This document shows positions 43,448-52,866 of a stretch of DNA of 64,000 bases, in pieces. The notes under the pieces are model-generated. The model did no database searches. It saw nothing but the letters and a program-made list of their open reading frames with translations, and had not been told where the DNA came from. The DNA comes from Vallitalea maricola. GTDB taxonomy: Bacteria; Bacillota; Clostridia; Lachnospirales; Vallitaleaceae. The stretch lies in assembly GCF_036985595.1 (NCBI RefSeq), contig NZ_BTPU01000028.1, positions 1 through 64,000 on the forward strand. Direction: 5' to 3'. The translations under genes and the position numbers were made by a program. Every line of letters starts with the position of its first letter. Within the stretch, counting starts at the first letter, position 1.

Positions 43448-45220
43448 ATGTATTATCCAGAAGAATTAATTGAAGAAATAAGAATACAAAATGATATTGT
43501 AGATGTCATATCATCGTATGTACAATTAAATAAAAAGGGTAGTACCTATTTTGGGTTATGTCCGTTTCATAATGAAAAGACTCCATCATTTTCTGTTAGC
43601 AGTGATAAACAGATGTATTATTGTTTTGGCTGTGGCGTTGGAGGCAATGTTTATACATTTGTCATGGAATATGAGAATTTTTCATTTGTAGAAGCTGTAA
43701 AATTCTTAGCTGATAGAGTTCATATTACTTTACCAACAGTGGAAGTTTCTGATGAAGTTAAGAAACGGATGGATTTTAAACATCAACTAGTAGAGGTTAA
43801 TAAAACAGCTGCTAGATATTTTTACTATCAATTGAAATCCGAAAAAGGTAAATATGCTTTGGAATACCTGCAAAAAAGAGGAATCAGTGAAGAAACACTT
43901 AAAAAATTTGGATTAGGTTATTCTAATATTTTTAGAAATGATTTATATAGATATCTTAGTGAAAAATATGATGAAAGAGTGCTTAATGAATCAGGTTTGG
44001 TTATTCCAGAGAAAAAAACTCCAGGAGAATATTTTGATCGTTTTTGGAATCGTGTTATGTTTCCTATATTTGATGTACATAATAGAATTATAGGGTTCGG
44101 AGGTCGTGTATTAGGTGACTTCAATCCAAAATATCTCAATTCTCCCGAAACAAAGTTGTTTGATAAAAGACGTAATCTATATGGTCTTAATTTAGCTCGG
44201 TCTTCAAGGAAAGAAAATATCATTATTGTTGAAGGATATATGGATGTTATTTCATTATATCAAGCTGGTATCACTAATGTAGTAGCTTCCTTGGGAACGG
44301 CGTTTACTATTGAACAGGCTGCATTGATTAAGAGGTATACAGATAATGTTGTAATATCATATGATAGTGATACAGCTGGAATAAAAGCTGCACTTAGAGC
44401 TATTCCAATACTAAAATCAAAAGGGTTATCAGTAAGAGTACTGAGAATAAAAGATTATAAAGATCCTGATGAATTCATAAAAAATAAGGGAAGTGAAGCA
44501 TTTATAAATTTAATTAATAATGCTACATCAGGCTTTATGTTTGAAATTGAAGAATTAGGAAATAAATTCAATTTAGAAGATCCAGATAACAGAACAAAGT
44601 TTCATAAACAAGTTGCTACAAAACTTTTAGAACTAGATAGTGAAATAGAAAGAGATAATTATCTAGAAGCAATAGCTAAAATATATAATACCAAAAAACA
44701 ACTATTAGAAAAATTAGTTGTAGAGACTGGTAAAAATACGGGGATTGTATCCTCTAGGCAAGAAATAAAAAAAATAAATAGCCAAAAAAACAAGAATTCG
44801 GAAGATGGTATAATATTGGCACAAAAGAGTATATTAACATTAGTTGCTAATAATTATGATATCTATAAAATAGTAAAAAAATATTTAAAGGTGACAGAGT
44901 TTCTTGATGAGTTTTATAGAAAGGTTGCCAAGGAAGTTTACGAAGCCTATGAAAATAGCAAAAAAGTGGAATATGCAGTTATTATTAATAAGTTTATGGA
45001 ATTAGAGGACCAAAAGAAAGTAGCTGGAATCTTCAATAAGAAGATATTGTTTGAGAATAAACTCCAATTAGAAAAAATAATAAATGAAAATGTCAAACTA
45101 ATAAAAGCTGCTAATATTGATGCTAATTCGCGTATTATAAATAACACAAATGAACTACAAAAACTTATTTTAGCAAAAAGAGAATTACAAGGATTGCATA
45201 TTTCTCTTAAGGATGGTTAG
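43448..45220 (+). CDS. dnaG: DNA primase
   Basis: A 590-residue primase that makes RNA primers for replication. The N-terminal CHC2 zinc finger has Cys38, His41, Cys59 and Cys62. The TOPRIM domain carries IIVEGYMDVIS and SYDSDTAG, with the metal-binding acidic residues, and a C-terminal helicase-binding region follows. The ATG at 43448 is preceded by AAGGAAATGGAG at some distance. It lies 35 bp before rpoD, the classic macromolecular-synthesis arrangement of Gram-positives. Confidence 0.97.
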   Translation: MYYPEELIEEIRIQNDIVDVISSYVQLNKKGSTYFGLCPFHNEKTPSFSVSSDKQMYYCFGCGVGGNVYTFVMEYENFSFVEAVKFLADRVHITLPTVEVSDEVKKRMDFKHQLVEVNKTAARYFYYQLKSEKGKYALEYLQKRGISEETLKKFGLGYSNIFRNDLYRYLSEKYDERVLNESGLVIPEKKTPGEYFDRFWNRVMFPIFDVHNRIIGFGGRVLGDFNPKYLNSPETKLFDKRRNLYGLNLARSSRKENIIIVEGYMDVISLYQAGITNVVASLGTAFTIEQAALIKRYTDNVVISYDSDTAGIKAALRAIPILKSKGLSVRVLRIKDYKDPDEFIKNKGSEAFINLINNATSGFMFEIEELGNKFNLEDPDNRTKFHKQVATKLLELDSEIERDNYLEAIAKIYNTKKQLLEKLVVETGKNTGIVSSRQEIKKINSQKNKNSEDGIILAQKSILTLVANNYDIYKIVKKYLKVTEFLDEFYRKVAKEVYEAYENSKKVEYAVIINKFMELEDQKKVAGIFNKKILFENKLQLEKIINENVKLIKAANIDANSRIINNTNELQKLILAKRELQGLHISLKDG

Positions 45221-45255
45221 ACTAGTAAACACAAGGAAAGGATGGATCCTGCGTT

Positions 45256-46332
45256 ATGGCGAATGAAGAAAATTTAAGTAAGTTTGAGGAAAAAATGAAA
45301 GCCTTAATTGATTTGGCCAAAAAAAAGAAGAATGTTCTTGAATATAAAGAGATAGAAGCCCATTTTGGTGAATTAGTAAATGATGCTGATAAAATTGAAA
45401 TAGTATATGATATCTTAGAAAAAGCAGGTATTGATGTATTAGGATTAATTGAAGAAGATGATGAACCAGTCAAAGAATTGGATTTATCTTTACCTGAGGG
45501 ACTTAATATTGATGACCCTGTAAGAATGTATCTAAAAGAAATCGGTAAGGTACCATTATTATCAGCAGAAGAAGAAGTAGATTTGGCCATGAGAATGGAA
45601 AATGGAGATCAAGAAGCTAAGAAAAAATTAGCTGAAGCTAACTTAAGGCTGGTTGTAAGTATTGCTAAACGTTATGTTGGACGTGGTATGTTATTCCTTG
45701 ATCTTATTCAAGAAGGTAATCTTGGACTTATTAAAGCTGTTGAGAAATTTGATTATAGAAAAGGTTATAAATTTAGTACTTATGCAACATGGTGGATTAG
45801 ACAAGCTATAACAAGAGCTATAGCTGACCAAGCAAGAACAATAAGAATTCCTGTGCATATGGTTGAAACAATTAATAAGCTAATAAGAGTATCAAGACAA
45901 TTATTGCAAGAATTAGGAAGAGAGCCTGCTCCAGAGGAAATTGCTGAAGAATTAGATATGCCTGTAGATAAGGTAAGAGAAATATTAAAAATATCTCAAG
46001 AACCAGTTTCCTTGGAAACACCTATAGGTGAAGAAGAAGATAGTCATCTTGGTGACTTCATTCAAGATGAAAATGTTCCTATACCAGCAGATGCCGCTGC
46101 ATTTACTCTTTTAAAGGAGCAGTTAGTAGATGTACTTGATACATTAACGGATAGAGAACAAAGAGTTCTGAGACTAAGATTCGGTCTTGATGATGGAAGA
46201 GCAAGAACTCTTGAAGAAGTAGGAAAAGTGTTCAACGTTACAAGAGAGAGAATAAGACAGATAGAAGCAAAAGCACTAAGGAAACTAAGACATCCAAGCA
46301 GAAGCCGAAAATTAAAAGATTATCTAGAGTAA
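45256..46332 (+). CDS. rpoD: RNA polymerase primary sigma factor
   Basis: A 358-residue housekeeping sigma factor (SigA type). Region 1.1-like residues are reduced; region 1.2 begins with DDPVRMYLKEIG (residues about 87-98), region 2 contains the -10-reading helix (KGYKFSTYATWWIRQAITRAI), region 3 follows, and region 4 has the -35-reading helix-turn-helix TLEEVGKVFNVTRERIRQIEAKALRKLRHPSRS. Family length is normal for clostridial RpoD. AAGGAAAGG precedes the ATG. It is followed by a terminator. The many TTGACA/TATAAT promoters in this window are expected targets. Confidence 0.98.
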   Translation: MANEENLSKFEEKMKALIDLAKKKKNVLEYKEIEAHFGELVNDADKIEIVYDILEKAGIDVLGLIEEDDEPVKELDLSLPEGLNIDDPVRMYLKEIGKVPLLSAEEEVDLAMRMENGDQEAKKKLAEANLRLVVSIAKRYVGRGMLFLDLIQEGNLGLIKAVEKFDYRKGYKFSTYATWWIRQAITRAIADQARTIRIPVHMVETINKLIRVSRQLLQELGREPAPEEIAEELDMPVDKVREILKISQEPVSLETPIGEEEDSHLGDFIQDENVPIPADAAAFTLLKEQLVDVLDTLTDREQRVLRLRFGLDDGRARTLEEVGKVFNVTRERIRQIEAKALRKLRHPSRSRKLKDYLE

Positions 46333-46339
46333 TTCCATT

Positions 46340-46385
46340 CACCACATAAAGTATAAGATATCCTGTACTTTAGTGGTGATTTTTA
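46340..46385 (+). terminator. Terminator of dnaG-rpoD
   Basis: CACCACATAAAGTA (46340-46353) pairs with TACTTTAGTGGTG (about 46365-46377) around a short loop, followed by ATTTTTAT. Confidence 0.82.
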
Positions 46386-46476
46386 TAATATTTCCTACTA
46401 AAAGAAAACTACATGAAATATAGGGTACAGAAAAGTACAATACACAAATACAAAAGCTATATGAAAAATACCGAGT

Positions 46477-46582
46477 GGAGATAGTATAGGGGAATATGGA
46501 GCAGTGAGCCAAGGACGGCGAACTCAGTCGTTTAAACATGGACGTTTAATCGACTGACGGAATATTTCCCTATACTATCTCC
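46477..46582. repeat. 106-nt hairpin element with a 21-bp outer stem
   Basis: GGAGATAGTATAGGGGAATAT (46477-46497, 21 bp) pairs with 46562-46582 with a single G-U position. Inside, CAGTCGTTTAAAC and GTTTAATCGACTG form a second stem of 13 bp with one mismatch. Overall size and two-stem layout equal those of the element at 1132-1236 while the sequences differ. It lies 34 bp before trmK, so it would be in the trmK leader if the promoter is upstream. No known riboswitch signature is recognised. The stretch 46386-46476 has no gene. Confidence 0.75.
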
Positions 46583-46615
46583 GCGACTGTTAGGCACAGT
46601 CCATAAGGAGGCACT

Positions 46616-47305
46616 ATGGAAATATCAAATAGATTAAAAGCTATTAGTGATATGGTAGATAATAATTCAGTCATAGGAGATGTAGGCACAGACCATGGAT
46701 ACATACCCATTTATTTGGCAAAACAACACAGAATAAAGCATGCCATAGCACTAGATATAAATAAAGGACCCTTAGAAAAGGCTAAAAAGAATATTAAAGA
46801 ATATAATGTAGAAAACTATGTCGAGACTAGATTATCTGATGGGTTAAAAGAAATAAACGAAAATGAAGTGGATACTATTATAATTGCAGGAATGGGTGGA
46901 ACACTTATAGAAAGAATTTTAGATGATGGTTCTAATATAGTATGTAGTGTTCATAAATTAATATTGTCACCACATTCCGATACCCAGTGTATCAGAAAAA
47001 AAGTACATGAACTCTATTTCACAATAACTAAAGAAAAATTAATCAAAGATGAAGGAAAATATTATAACATAATATGCGCTGAGAAAGGAAAAGAAAAAAA
47101 ATATGATACTATAGGCTATAAATATGGTAAAATATTAATTGAAGAGAAAGTACCTTTACTTAAAGAAAAGCTACAAGTAGAGAAAAGTAAGTATACACAA
47201 GTGTTAGAAATTCTTAATAGACAAAATACAGAGAATGCAATAGCAAGAAAAAAAGAGATACTATCAGAATTGAACATTTTAGAAGAGGTGTTAGGATGTC
47301 TGTAA
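46616..47305 (+). CDS. trmK: tRNA (adenine22-N1)-methyltransferase
   Basis: A 229-residue Rossmann-fold methyltransferase that modifies A22 of bacterial tRNAs using S-adenosylmethionine. The SAM motif DVGTDHGY is at residues 22-29, followed by ALDINKGPL and IIAGMGGTLIERIL, the family hallmark. A C-terminal helical part of about 75 residues is present as usual. AAGGAGG lies 6 nt before ATG. The gene overlaps nif3 by 10 bp, the standard pairing in Firmicutes. Confidence 0.94.
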   Translation: MEISNRLKAISDMVDNNSVIGDVGTDHGYIPIYLAKQHRIKHAIALDINKGPLEKAKKNIKEYNVENYVETRLSDGLKEINENEVDTIIIAGMGGTLIERILDDGSNIVCSVHKLILSPHSDTQCIRKKVHELYFTITKEKLIKDEGKYYNIICAEKGKEKKYDTIGYKYGKILIEEKVPLLKEKLQVEKSKYTQVLEILNRQNTENAIARKKEILSELNILEEVLGCL

Positions 47306-48096
47306 AATGTATTGAAATAATTAGCAAAATGAAAGAATTAGCACCACCCAAATTAGCTGAAAGCTGGGATAATGTTGGCTTGTTAGTTGGTGACAGTAAT
47401 ATGAGGGTTGAAAAAATATTGATATCTTTAGATGCAACGAAAGATGTTGTCGACGAAGCAATTTCAAATGAAGTAGATATGATATTAACTCATCATCCAA
47501 TTATTTTTAAAGGTGTTAAACATATAAACACTTCAACTGTTATTGGCAGAAAGCTTATTAAATTGATTAAGAATGATATCTGTGTATATTCAGCTCACAC
47601 TAATCTTGATTCAGCTAGTGAGGGATTATCAGTTTTATTAGCTGACAAATTAAAATTGAATGATAGTGATATTCTAGAACCTAACAATAACTTTGATGTA
47701 CTAGATTTATGTGGTACAGGTAGGATCGGTTACCTAGAAGAAATGACTTTAGAAGAATTGAGTCATTATGTAAAAGATAAACTTAATCTGGAGAGGGTTA
47801 GAGTAATAGGTAATTTGGATAAAAGAATCAAGAAAGTGGCTGTGAGTCCTGGCAGTTCTATGGAATTTGCAGAGACTGCATATAAAAACGGTGCAGATGT
47901 CTATATAACAGGTGATATAAAATATCATGATGCAATGGATTATCAAGAAAAAGGAATGGCTCTAATAGATGCTGGACACTTTGGTACCGAAAACATTGTA
48001 CTGCCTATGTTTGAGCAGTACATTAAAAAATGTTTTGGTGAACAACTACAAATCATTACCAGCAAGATTAATAAAGATCCTTTTATCATAAAATAG
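47296..48096 (+). CDS. Nif3-like dinuclear metal protein
   Basis: A 266-residue NIF3/YqfO-family protein that forms a hexameric ring with two metal ions per subunit. ESWDNVGLLVGD (residues 22-33), LTHHPIIFKGVKHI (with the metal-binding His pair) and AHTNLDSA are conserved, as is GDIKYHDAMD near the end with further ligands. It lacks the extra PII-like insert of some YqfO proteins, which fits the short length. The family is often called GTP cyclohydrolase 1 type 2, but its biochemical role is unsettled. GAGGTG is the ribosome binding site inside trmK. Confidence 0.92.
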   Translation: MSVKCIEIISKMKELAPPKLAESWDNVGLLVGDSNMRVEKILISLDATKDVVDEAISNEVDMILTHHPIIFKGVKHINTSTVIGRKLIKLIKNDICVYSAHTNLDSASEGLSVLLADKLKLNDSDILEPNNNFDVLDLCGTGRIGYLEEMTLEELSHYVKDKLNLERVRVIGNLDKRIKKVAVSPGSSMEFAETAYKNGADVYITGDIKYHDAMDYQEKGMALIDAGHFGTENIVLPMFEQYIKKCFGEQLQIITSKINKDPFIIK

Positions 48097-48144
48097 TATA
48101 ACTAAAATGAGGCAAATAATTAAAATTACGAAGGGGGTACTAAC

Positions 48145-49809
48145 ATGAGAAACTTAGTGGAAATAATATTACCAGACGGTAGAAAAAGACATGTAGAAAA
48201 GGGTATTTCATTACTAGAACTCAGTAAAAAGTATCAAAAAGAATTTAAGGCACCTATAGTATTAGCATTGACAAATAATAAATTAAAAGAATTACGTAGT
48301 CATATAAATGTAGATTGCAAACTAGAATTCTTAGATTTAACAAGTAGAGATGGTTACAGGACATATCTTAGAAGCGTATCATTTTTGATGATAAAATCAA
48401 TTTATGATATCTTAGGAAGAGGTCCATCTGCAAAAGTAATAATACATCATTCTCTAAGTCGTGGATTCTATTGTGAGTTAAAAGATCATGAAGTAACAGA
48501 AGAATTATTAGTTAAAGTTAAAAACAGAATGGATGAATTGGTTAAAAAAGATGTTCCTTTCTTGAAAAGAACAGTCAGTCTTAACAAGGCAATAAAAATA
48601 TTTGATGAAAATTTTATGGAGGATAAAGTAAGATTATTCAACTATAGACGAGTATCAAATGTTAATTTATATAAAATAGAAGATTTCGAAGATTATTTTT
48701 ATGGATATATGGTTCCAAGTACAGGATATCTTAATAATTACGATTTACTAAAATATGAAGATGGTTTTATTCTACAATTCCAAAGTAGAAATAAGCCTAC
48801 GGATATTGCACCATTCCATAACCAGCAAAAATTATTTAAGACCTTGAAAGAATCCTCTGACTGGGGAGAAATAATGGATGTAGAAACAGTAGGAGCACTC
48901 AATAATAAAATATCAGAAGGTAAGATTAATGAACTTATTTTAATAGCAGAAGCATTACAAGAGAAAAAGATAGCAGCTATTGCTGATACAATTATGAAAG
49001 ATATAGACAAAAAGAAAATAATATTCATTGCTGGACCATCATCATCAGGTAAAACAACATTTGCTCATAGATTATCAATTCAATTAAGAGCTAATGGATT
49101 AAAACCTCATCCTATATCAGTTGATAATTATTTTGTTAATAGAGAAGATACACCTAGAGACAAAAATGGTAATTATGATTTTGAGTGTTTGGAAGCCTTA
49201 GACATAAAGCAGTTTAATACAGATATGATGAACCTGCTGAATGGTCAACCAGTTGAAATGCCAGAATTTAATTTCAAAGTTGGTAAAAGAGAGTATAATG
49301 GCAGAGTTCTGCAACTAGAGAAGAATGACTTGTTAGTAGTTGAAGGTATTCACTGTCTTAATGATAAATTATCAATGGGGATTCCAAGAGATAATATGTT
49401 CAAAATATATATTAGTGCTCTTACTCAACTGAATGTTGATAATCATAATAGGATACCGACTACAGATGCAAGATTGCTAAGAAGGATTATTAGAGATAAC
49501 ACTTATAGAGGAACCAACGCTGAGAAAACCATAGCTATGTGGCCATCAGTTAGAAAAGGTGAGGAGTTATATATCTTTCCATATCAAGAAAAAGCAGATG
49601 TGATGTTTAATTCTGCTTTAGTTTATGAGCTGGCAGTATTAAAACAGTATGCAGAGCCATTGTTGTTCAGTATATCAAAAGATAAACCAGAATATATTGA
49701 AGCAAAAAGGCTAATCAAGTTCTTAGATTATTTCTTAGGTGTTAGTAGTGAAAAAATTCCTAGAAATTCTTTGATTAGGGAATTTGTTGGTGGAAGTTGT
49801 TTTAGATAG
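48145..49809 (+). CDS. Nucleoside kinase with TGS and threonyl-tRNA-synthetase-like domains
   Basis: A 554-residue protein made of an N-terminal TGS domain (residues 1-60: LPDGRKRHVEKGISLLELSKKY), a ThrRS second-additional-domain-like part (about 60-220, with ILGRGPSAKVIIHHSL), and a C-terminal P-loop kinase of the uridine kinase/PRK type (GPSSSGKTTFAHRLSI near residue 299, then ISVDNYFVNREDTP and VVEGIHCL). The fusion is common in clostridia and is annotated as nucleoside or uridine kinase; whether it phosphorylates uridine or another substrate is not proven by sequence. GAAGGGGG precedes the ATG. A perfect palindromic terminator follows. Confidence 0.92.
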   Translation: MRNLVEIILPDGRKRHVEKGISLLELSKKYQKEFKAPIVLALTNNKLKELRSHINVDCKLEFLDLTSRDGYRTYLRSVSFLMIKSIYDILGRGPSAKVIIHHSLSRGFYCELKDHEVTEELLVKVKNRMDELVKKDVPFLKRTVSLNKAIKIFDENFMEDKVRLFNYRRVSNVNLYKIEDFEDYFYGYMVPSTGYLNNYDLLKYEDGFILQFQSRNKPTDIAPFHNQQKLFKTLKESSDWGEIMDVETVGALNNKISEGKINELILIAEALQEKKIAAIADTIMKDIDKKKIIFIAGPSSSGKTTFAHRLSIQLRANGLKPHPISVDNYFVNREDTPRDKNGNYDFECLEALDIKQFNTDMMNLLNGQPVEMPEFNFKVGKREYNGRVLQLEKNDLLVVEGIHCLNDKLSMGIPRDNMFKIYISALTQLNVDNHNRIPTTDARLLRRIIRDNTYRGTNAEKTIAMWPSVRKGEELYIFPYQEKADVMFNSALVYELAVLKQYAEPLLFSISKDKPEYIEAKRLIKFLDYFLGVSSEKIPRNSLIREFVGGSCFR

Positions 49810-49813
49810 AAAT

Positions 49814-49841
49814 AAGGGTTGTCGAATATTCGACAACCCTT
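49814..49841. terminator. Bidirectional terminator between convergent operons
   Basis: AAGGGTTGTCGAAT (49814-49827) is followed at once by its exact inverse ATTCGACAACCCTT (49828-49841). It separates the nucleoside kinase gene from the histidine kinase gene on the other strand. Confidence 0.88.
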
Positions 49842-49852
49842 TGAATTTATAT

Positions 49853-51310
49853 TTAATTTGGAATGGATGTTGGTATTGTAATGATTATTTCAGTTCCGAT
49901 TCCAAGCTTGCTTCGTACTTTTATTTTACCTTTGTGTCCTAAAACAATGATTTTGGCAATGGATAATCCTAGACCATGACCACCTGTCTGTCTAGTCCTT
50001 GATTTATCTGAACGATAAAAACGGTTAAAAATATTACCTAAATCTTCACGGCTGATTCCGATACCTGTATCTTTAATACTAATACTTATACCTGCATCTG
50101 CTTTATAAGATTTTATGATAATTTTTCCGGATGGTGGAGTATATTTGATTGCATTATCCACAAAAATTCTAATAGCTTGTTTTAATCTATTTTTATCACC
50201 GCTAATTAATACGTTTGGAGTTATTGTATGTTCAATTATGTGCTTTTTGTCAATAATTCCAGTTTCTTTTATGACTTCATTCAATAGCTCATTTATATAG
50301 AAATTTTCTATATTGTATTCTAGAGTCTGATTATCATGTCTGGCAAGAAACAGTAAATTTTCTACTAGATCTTTCATGTTTTCAGCTTCATTTTTAATAG
50401 CTTCAATTGACTCATTAAGAACTTCTTCATCTTTTTTACCCCATCTTTGTAACATGCTGGCATAACCATCAATTATTGAAATCGGAGTTCTTAGTTCATG
50501 GGATACATCCGAAACGAATCTTTTTTGTTTAGTATAATCTGTTTTGAGGCTATCAAGCATTTTGTTCAATGTATATGCCAAATCTTTTAATTCATATTTG
50601 GCTTCGCTGATATTTAATCTGGCATCCATGTTATATATAGTTATATCCTTAGCCATTGTTGTCATAGTATATATAGGTTTTAAGACTTTTTTACTTTTAT
50701 GAGAACCAAATAACCAAATGATAAATAGACCGAACAGTTCACCTGCACCTACCAGAAGGGCTAAAATTTTTGTTCTATTAGTAAATGAGCTGACATTGAA
50801 ATAATAAAATATCTTATGGAACTTATTGTTCAAGGAAATTATATCCTTGTATGGTAATTTCTTATTTTCTTTTATGAATTCAAAAAACTGGATTTTTGTC
50901 TCAGGATAAGGTATACCAAATAAGTTATCATCGCTTGCATAGACTATATTATCATCCAGTTCTGCAATAATAATATCTGAATCTCTATAAACAGCTATTT
51001 TTCTAATTGTATCTTTTATTTCCAAGTCAGTTGTACATTCTTTTAATAAGCTTTCATCAACATTTATTTTCTTAGGTATAAAAATTTTATGTTCCAAATA
51101 TAGATATCCACTAATCACAATTAGTAACGTAAAAATACAACTAATTAAATACAACATAATATAATTAAACGTTATTTTCCTTTTAATAGAGAACTTAACT
51201 TTTCTAATATTATTATTAAATATATTGTTTATAAATTTCAATATAGTATAAGGTAGAATTAATATATTAATCAGCAGTTTTTTTAAGAAAACTAGAAATT
51301 TATTCATCAT
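49853..51310 (-). CDS. Sensor histidine kinase (HAMP, two membrane helices)
   Basis: A 485-residue membrane kinase. Membrane helices lie at about 48-71 and 181-203; between them is a small extracellular sensor domain of about 110 residues. A HAMP linker follows, then the phospho-acceptor His271 in VSDVSHELRTP and an ATP-binding domain with the N box DNAIKYT, G1 DTGIGIS and G2 GGHGLGLSI. The N-terminal 45 residues are unusually long, hydrophobic and basic and may form an extra membrane-associated helix. The start overlaps the response regulator gene by 11 bp, so translation is coupled. The stimulus is unknown; the layout resembles envelope-stress sensors. Confidence 0.94.
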   Translation of the reverse strand: MMNKFLVFLKKLLINILILPYTILKFINNIFNNNIRKVKFSIKRKITFNYIMLYLISCIFTLLIVISGYLYLEHKIFIPKKINVDESLLKECTTDLEIKDTIRKIAVYRDSDIIIAELDDNIVYASDDNLFGIPYPETKIQFFEFIKENKKLPYKDIISLNNKFHKIFYYFNVSSFTNRTKILALLVGAGELFGLFIIWLFGSHKSKKVLKPIYTMTTMAKDITIYNMDARLNISEAKYELKDLAYTLNKMLDSLKTDYTKQKRFVSDVSHELRTPISIIDGYASMLQRWGKKDEEVLNESIEAIKNEAENMKDLVENLLFLARHDNQTLEYNIENFYINELLNEVIKETGIIDKKHIIEHTITPNVLISGDKNRLKQAIRIFVDNAIKYTPPSGKIIIKSYKADAGISISIKDTGIGISREDLGNIFNRFYRSDKSRTRQTGGHGLGLSIAKIIVLGHKGKIKVRSKLGIGTEIIITIPTSIPN

Positions 51311-51986
51311 CTTTTATTAAATATCCTACCCCTCTTACCGTATGAATCATGTCCATACTATATTTTTGGTCAATCTTACCCCTAAGATATCGTATATATA
51401 CGTCAATAATATTCGTATCACCATAGTATTCAAAACCCCAAACTTTTTCTAAAATATTTTCTCTGCTAAGAACTATGTTACGGTTTTCTAATAGATAGAC
51501 AAGTAGTTCAAATTCTTTTTTAGTCAGAATAACTTCATCATCATTTACTTTAACTTGACGTTGTCTTTTATTAAGAGTCAGATTCTTGAATATTAATACT
51601 GAATCATCTGTCATCTTATTGATTACTTTTCTTTTAAGTGCTACACGCATTCGTGCTAAAAGTTCTTCAATAGCAAATGGTTTTGTTATATAATCATCAG
51701 CACCCATATCAAGTCCCATTACTTTATCAGAAACATCATCTTTAGCTGTAAGCATAATTATAGGGACGTTAGAGGTTTGTCTTATTCTTCTGCAAACTTC
51801 TATTCCGCTTAATACTGGTAACATCAGATCAAGTATAATTAGATCAATGTCGGATTTTAAACCTTTATCAAGACCTTCTCTTCCGTTACATGCTATATCT
51901 ACTTCATAACCTTCGTATTTTAATTCAAGTTCGAGAAATCTAGCTATCTTAGATTCATCTTCAACTATTAAGATCTTATTAGCCAT
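51300..51986 (-). CDS. OmpR-family response regulator
   Basis: A 228-residue two-domain regulator. The receiver domain has the acidic pocket near Glu9-Asp10, the phosphorylated Asp53 in LIILDLMLP, Thr80-region MLTAKDD and Lys102-region TKPF. The C-terminal winged helix (from about residue 130) ends with the typical HTVRGVGY. It is presumably phosphorylated by the kinase encoded next and then binds DNA. A GAGGTGG ribosome binding site lies just before ATG. The DUF4342 gene lies 12 bp upstream in the same operon. Confidence 0.96.
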   Translation of the reverse strand: MANKILIVEDESKIARFLELELKYEGYEVDIACNGREGLDKGLKSDIDLIILDLMLPVLSGIEVCRRIRQTSNVPIIMLTAKDDVSDKVMGLDMGADDYITKPFAIEELLARMRVALKRKVINKMTDDSVLIFKNLTLNKRQRQVKVNDDEVILTKKEFELLVYLLENRNIVLSRENILEKVWGFEYYGDTNIIDVYIRYLRGKIDQKYSMDMIHTVRGVGYLIKDDE

Positions 51987-51998
51987 TTATACCACCTC

Positions 51999-52490
51999 TT
52001 AATTTTCTATATTTACTTCGTTATAATCATCATCTTCAGTTACCTCTAATGTAGAGATTATATCGTCTGTTTCTTTTGGAGTATTAGTTGGTTTTATTAA
52101 ATTATCAGCTTGCGAGTATTCATTTTTCTTTTGAATGACAACTTTACAATCTGTTAAAATAATAATTAATAATACAAATAAAAAGTCAACTAAAGTTAGA
52201 TAAATATATCTCATGCGAAAAAAGAATAAAACAAATAATATCAATACAACAGGCAAATTAATCAAAGTTTCATTTTTTCTAGTAATAATTAATTTATATT
52301 TAAAAATATCTAGGATAATATCTTTTATCTTACTGGTTGTTCTTCGACAAAATGAGTTTTTCTTCTTATTCAAATATTTCAAAGCCTTGTTCAAATCACC
52401 CTTAGATTTTATAAGAGCTTTTTCTGCGTCAGCATAACTTATATTCATCTTTTTTAGAATATATTCAATATCATTATCTCTAATAACCAT
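51999..52490 (-). CDS. DUF4342 protein with UBA-like N-terminus
   Basis: A 163-residue protein. Residues 5-42 match the UBA/EF-Ts-like helical domain found at the start of DUF4342 proteins (Y..KKMNISYADAEKALIKSKGDLNKALKYL). Residues 60-80 carry the conserved FKYKLIITRKNETLINLPV stretch, a membrane-embedded hydrophobic region follows (about 78-113), and the acidic C-terminus is disordered. AAGGAGG stands before ATG 52490. It is the first gene of an operon with the response regulator and histidine kinase, which suggests a role in the same response, but DUF4342 has no known function. Confidence 0.82.
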   Translation of the reverse strand: MVIRDNDIEYILKKMNISYADAEKALIKSKGDLNKALKYLNKKKNSFCRRTTSKIKDIILDIFKYKLIITRKNETLINLPVVLILFVLFFFRMRYIYLTLVDFLFVLLIIILTDCKVVIQKKNEYSQADNLIKPTNTPKETDDIISTLEVTEDDDYNEVNIEN

Positions 52491-52830
52491 GCTATACCTC
52501 CTTTTTTATACTTTAGGAAAGTTCTATTTTCAGCATAGGAATATCTTCGCTTTTCCTTTTATCAGGAAAAATAGATTTCCTTAAATTGACATGATATTTG
52601 ATTTTAATAATATTATAAAAAATTATTATTATTATTAGTTTAACATGTAATTAAAATTTAATTAATTTTAATTGGTATTAAATACTATACATATTATAAA
52701 TCAATTAAAGAGAAAATGAAACCTGTTTAACGTTTATTTTTTCGATAAAACTCGTATAGATAGTTATTAACAACATATTACGAAAAAATTAAGCATTTAT
52801 GTAATTAAATATATTTATAAAAAATGCCAT

Positions 52831-52859
52831 TTGACAAACAAAATGGATAAGGATATAAT
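52831..52859 (+). promoter_or_regulatory. Consensus promoter of rnpB
   Basis: TTGACA (52831-52836), 17-nt spacer, TATAAT (52854-52859): both hexamers are perfect. The RNA should begin about 7 nt later. The stretch 52500-52830 is AT-rich; it holds the divergent leader of the DUF4342 operon and no gene. Confidence 0.92.
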
Positions 52860-52866
52860 AACTTAC

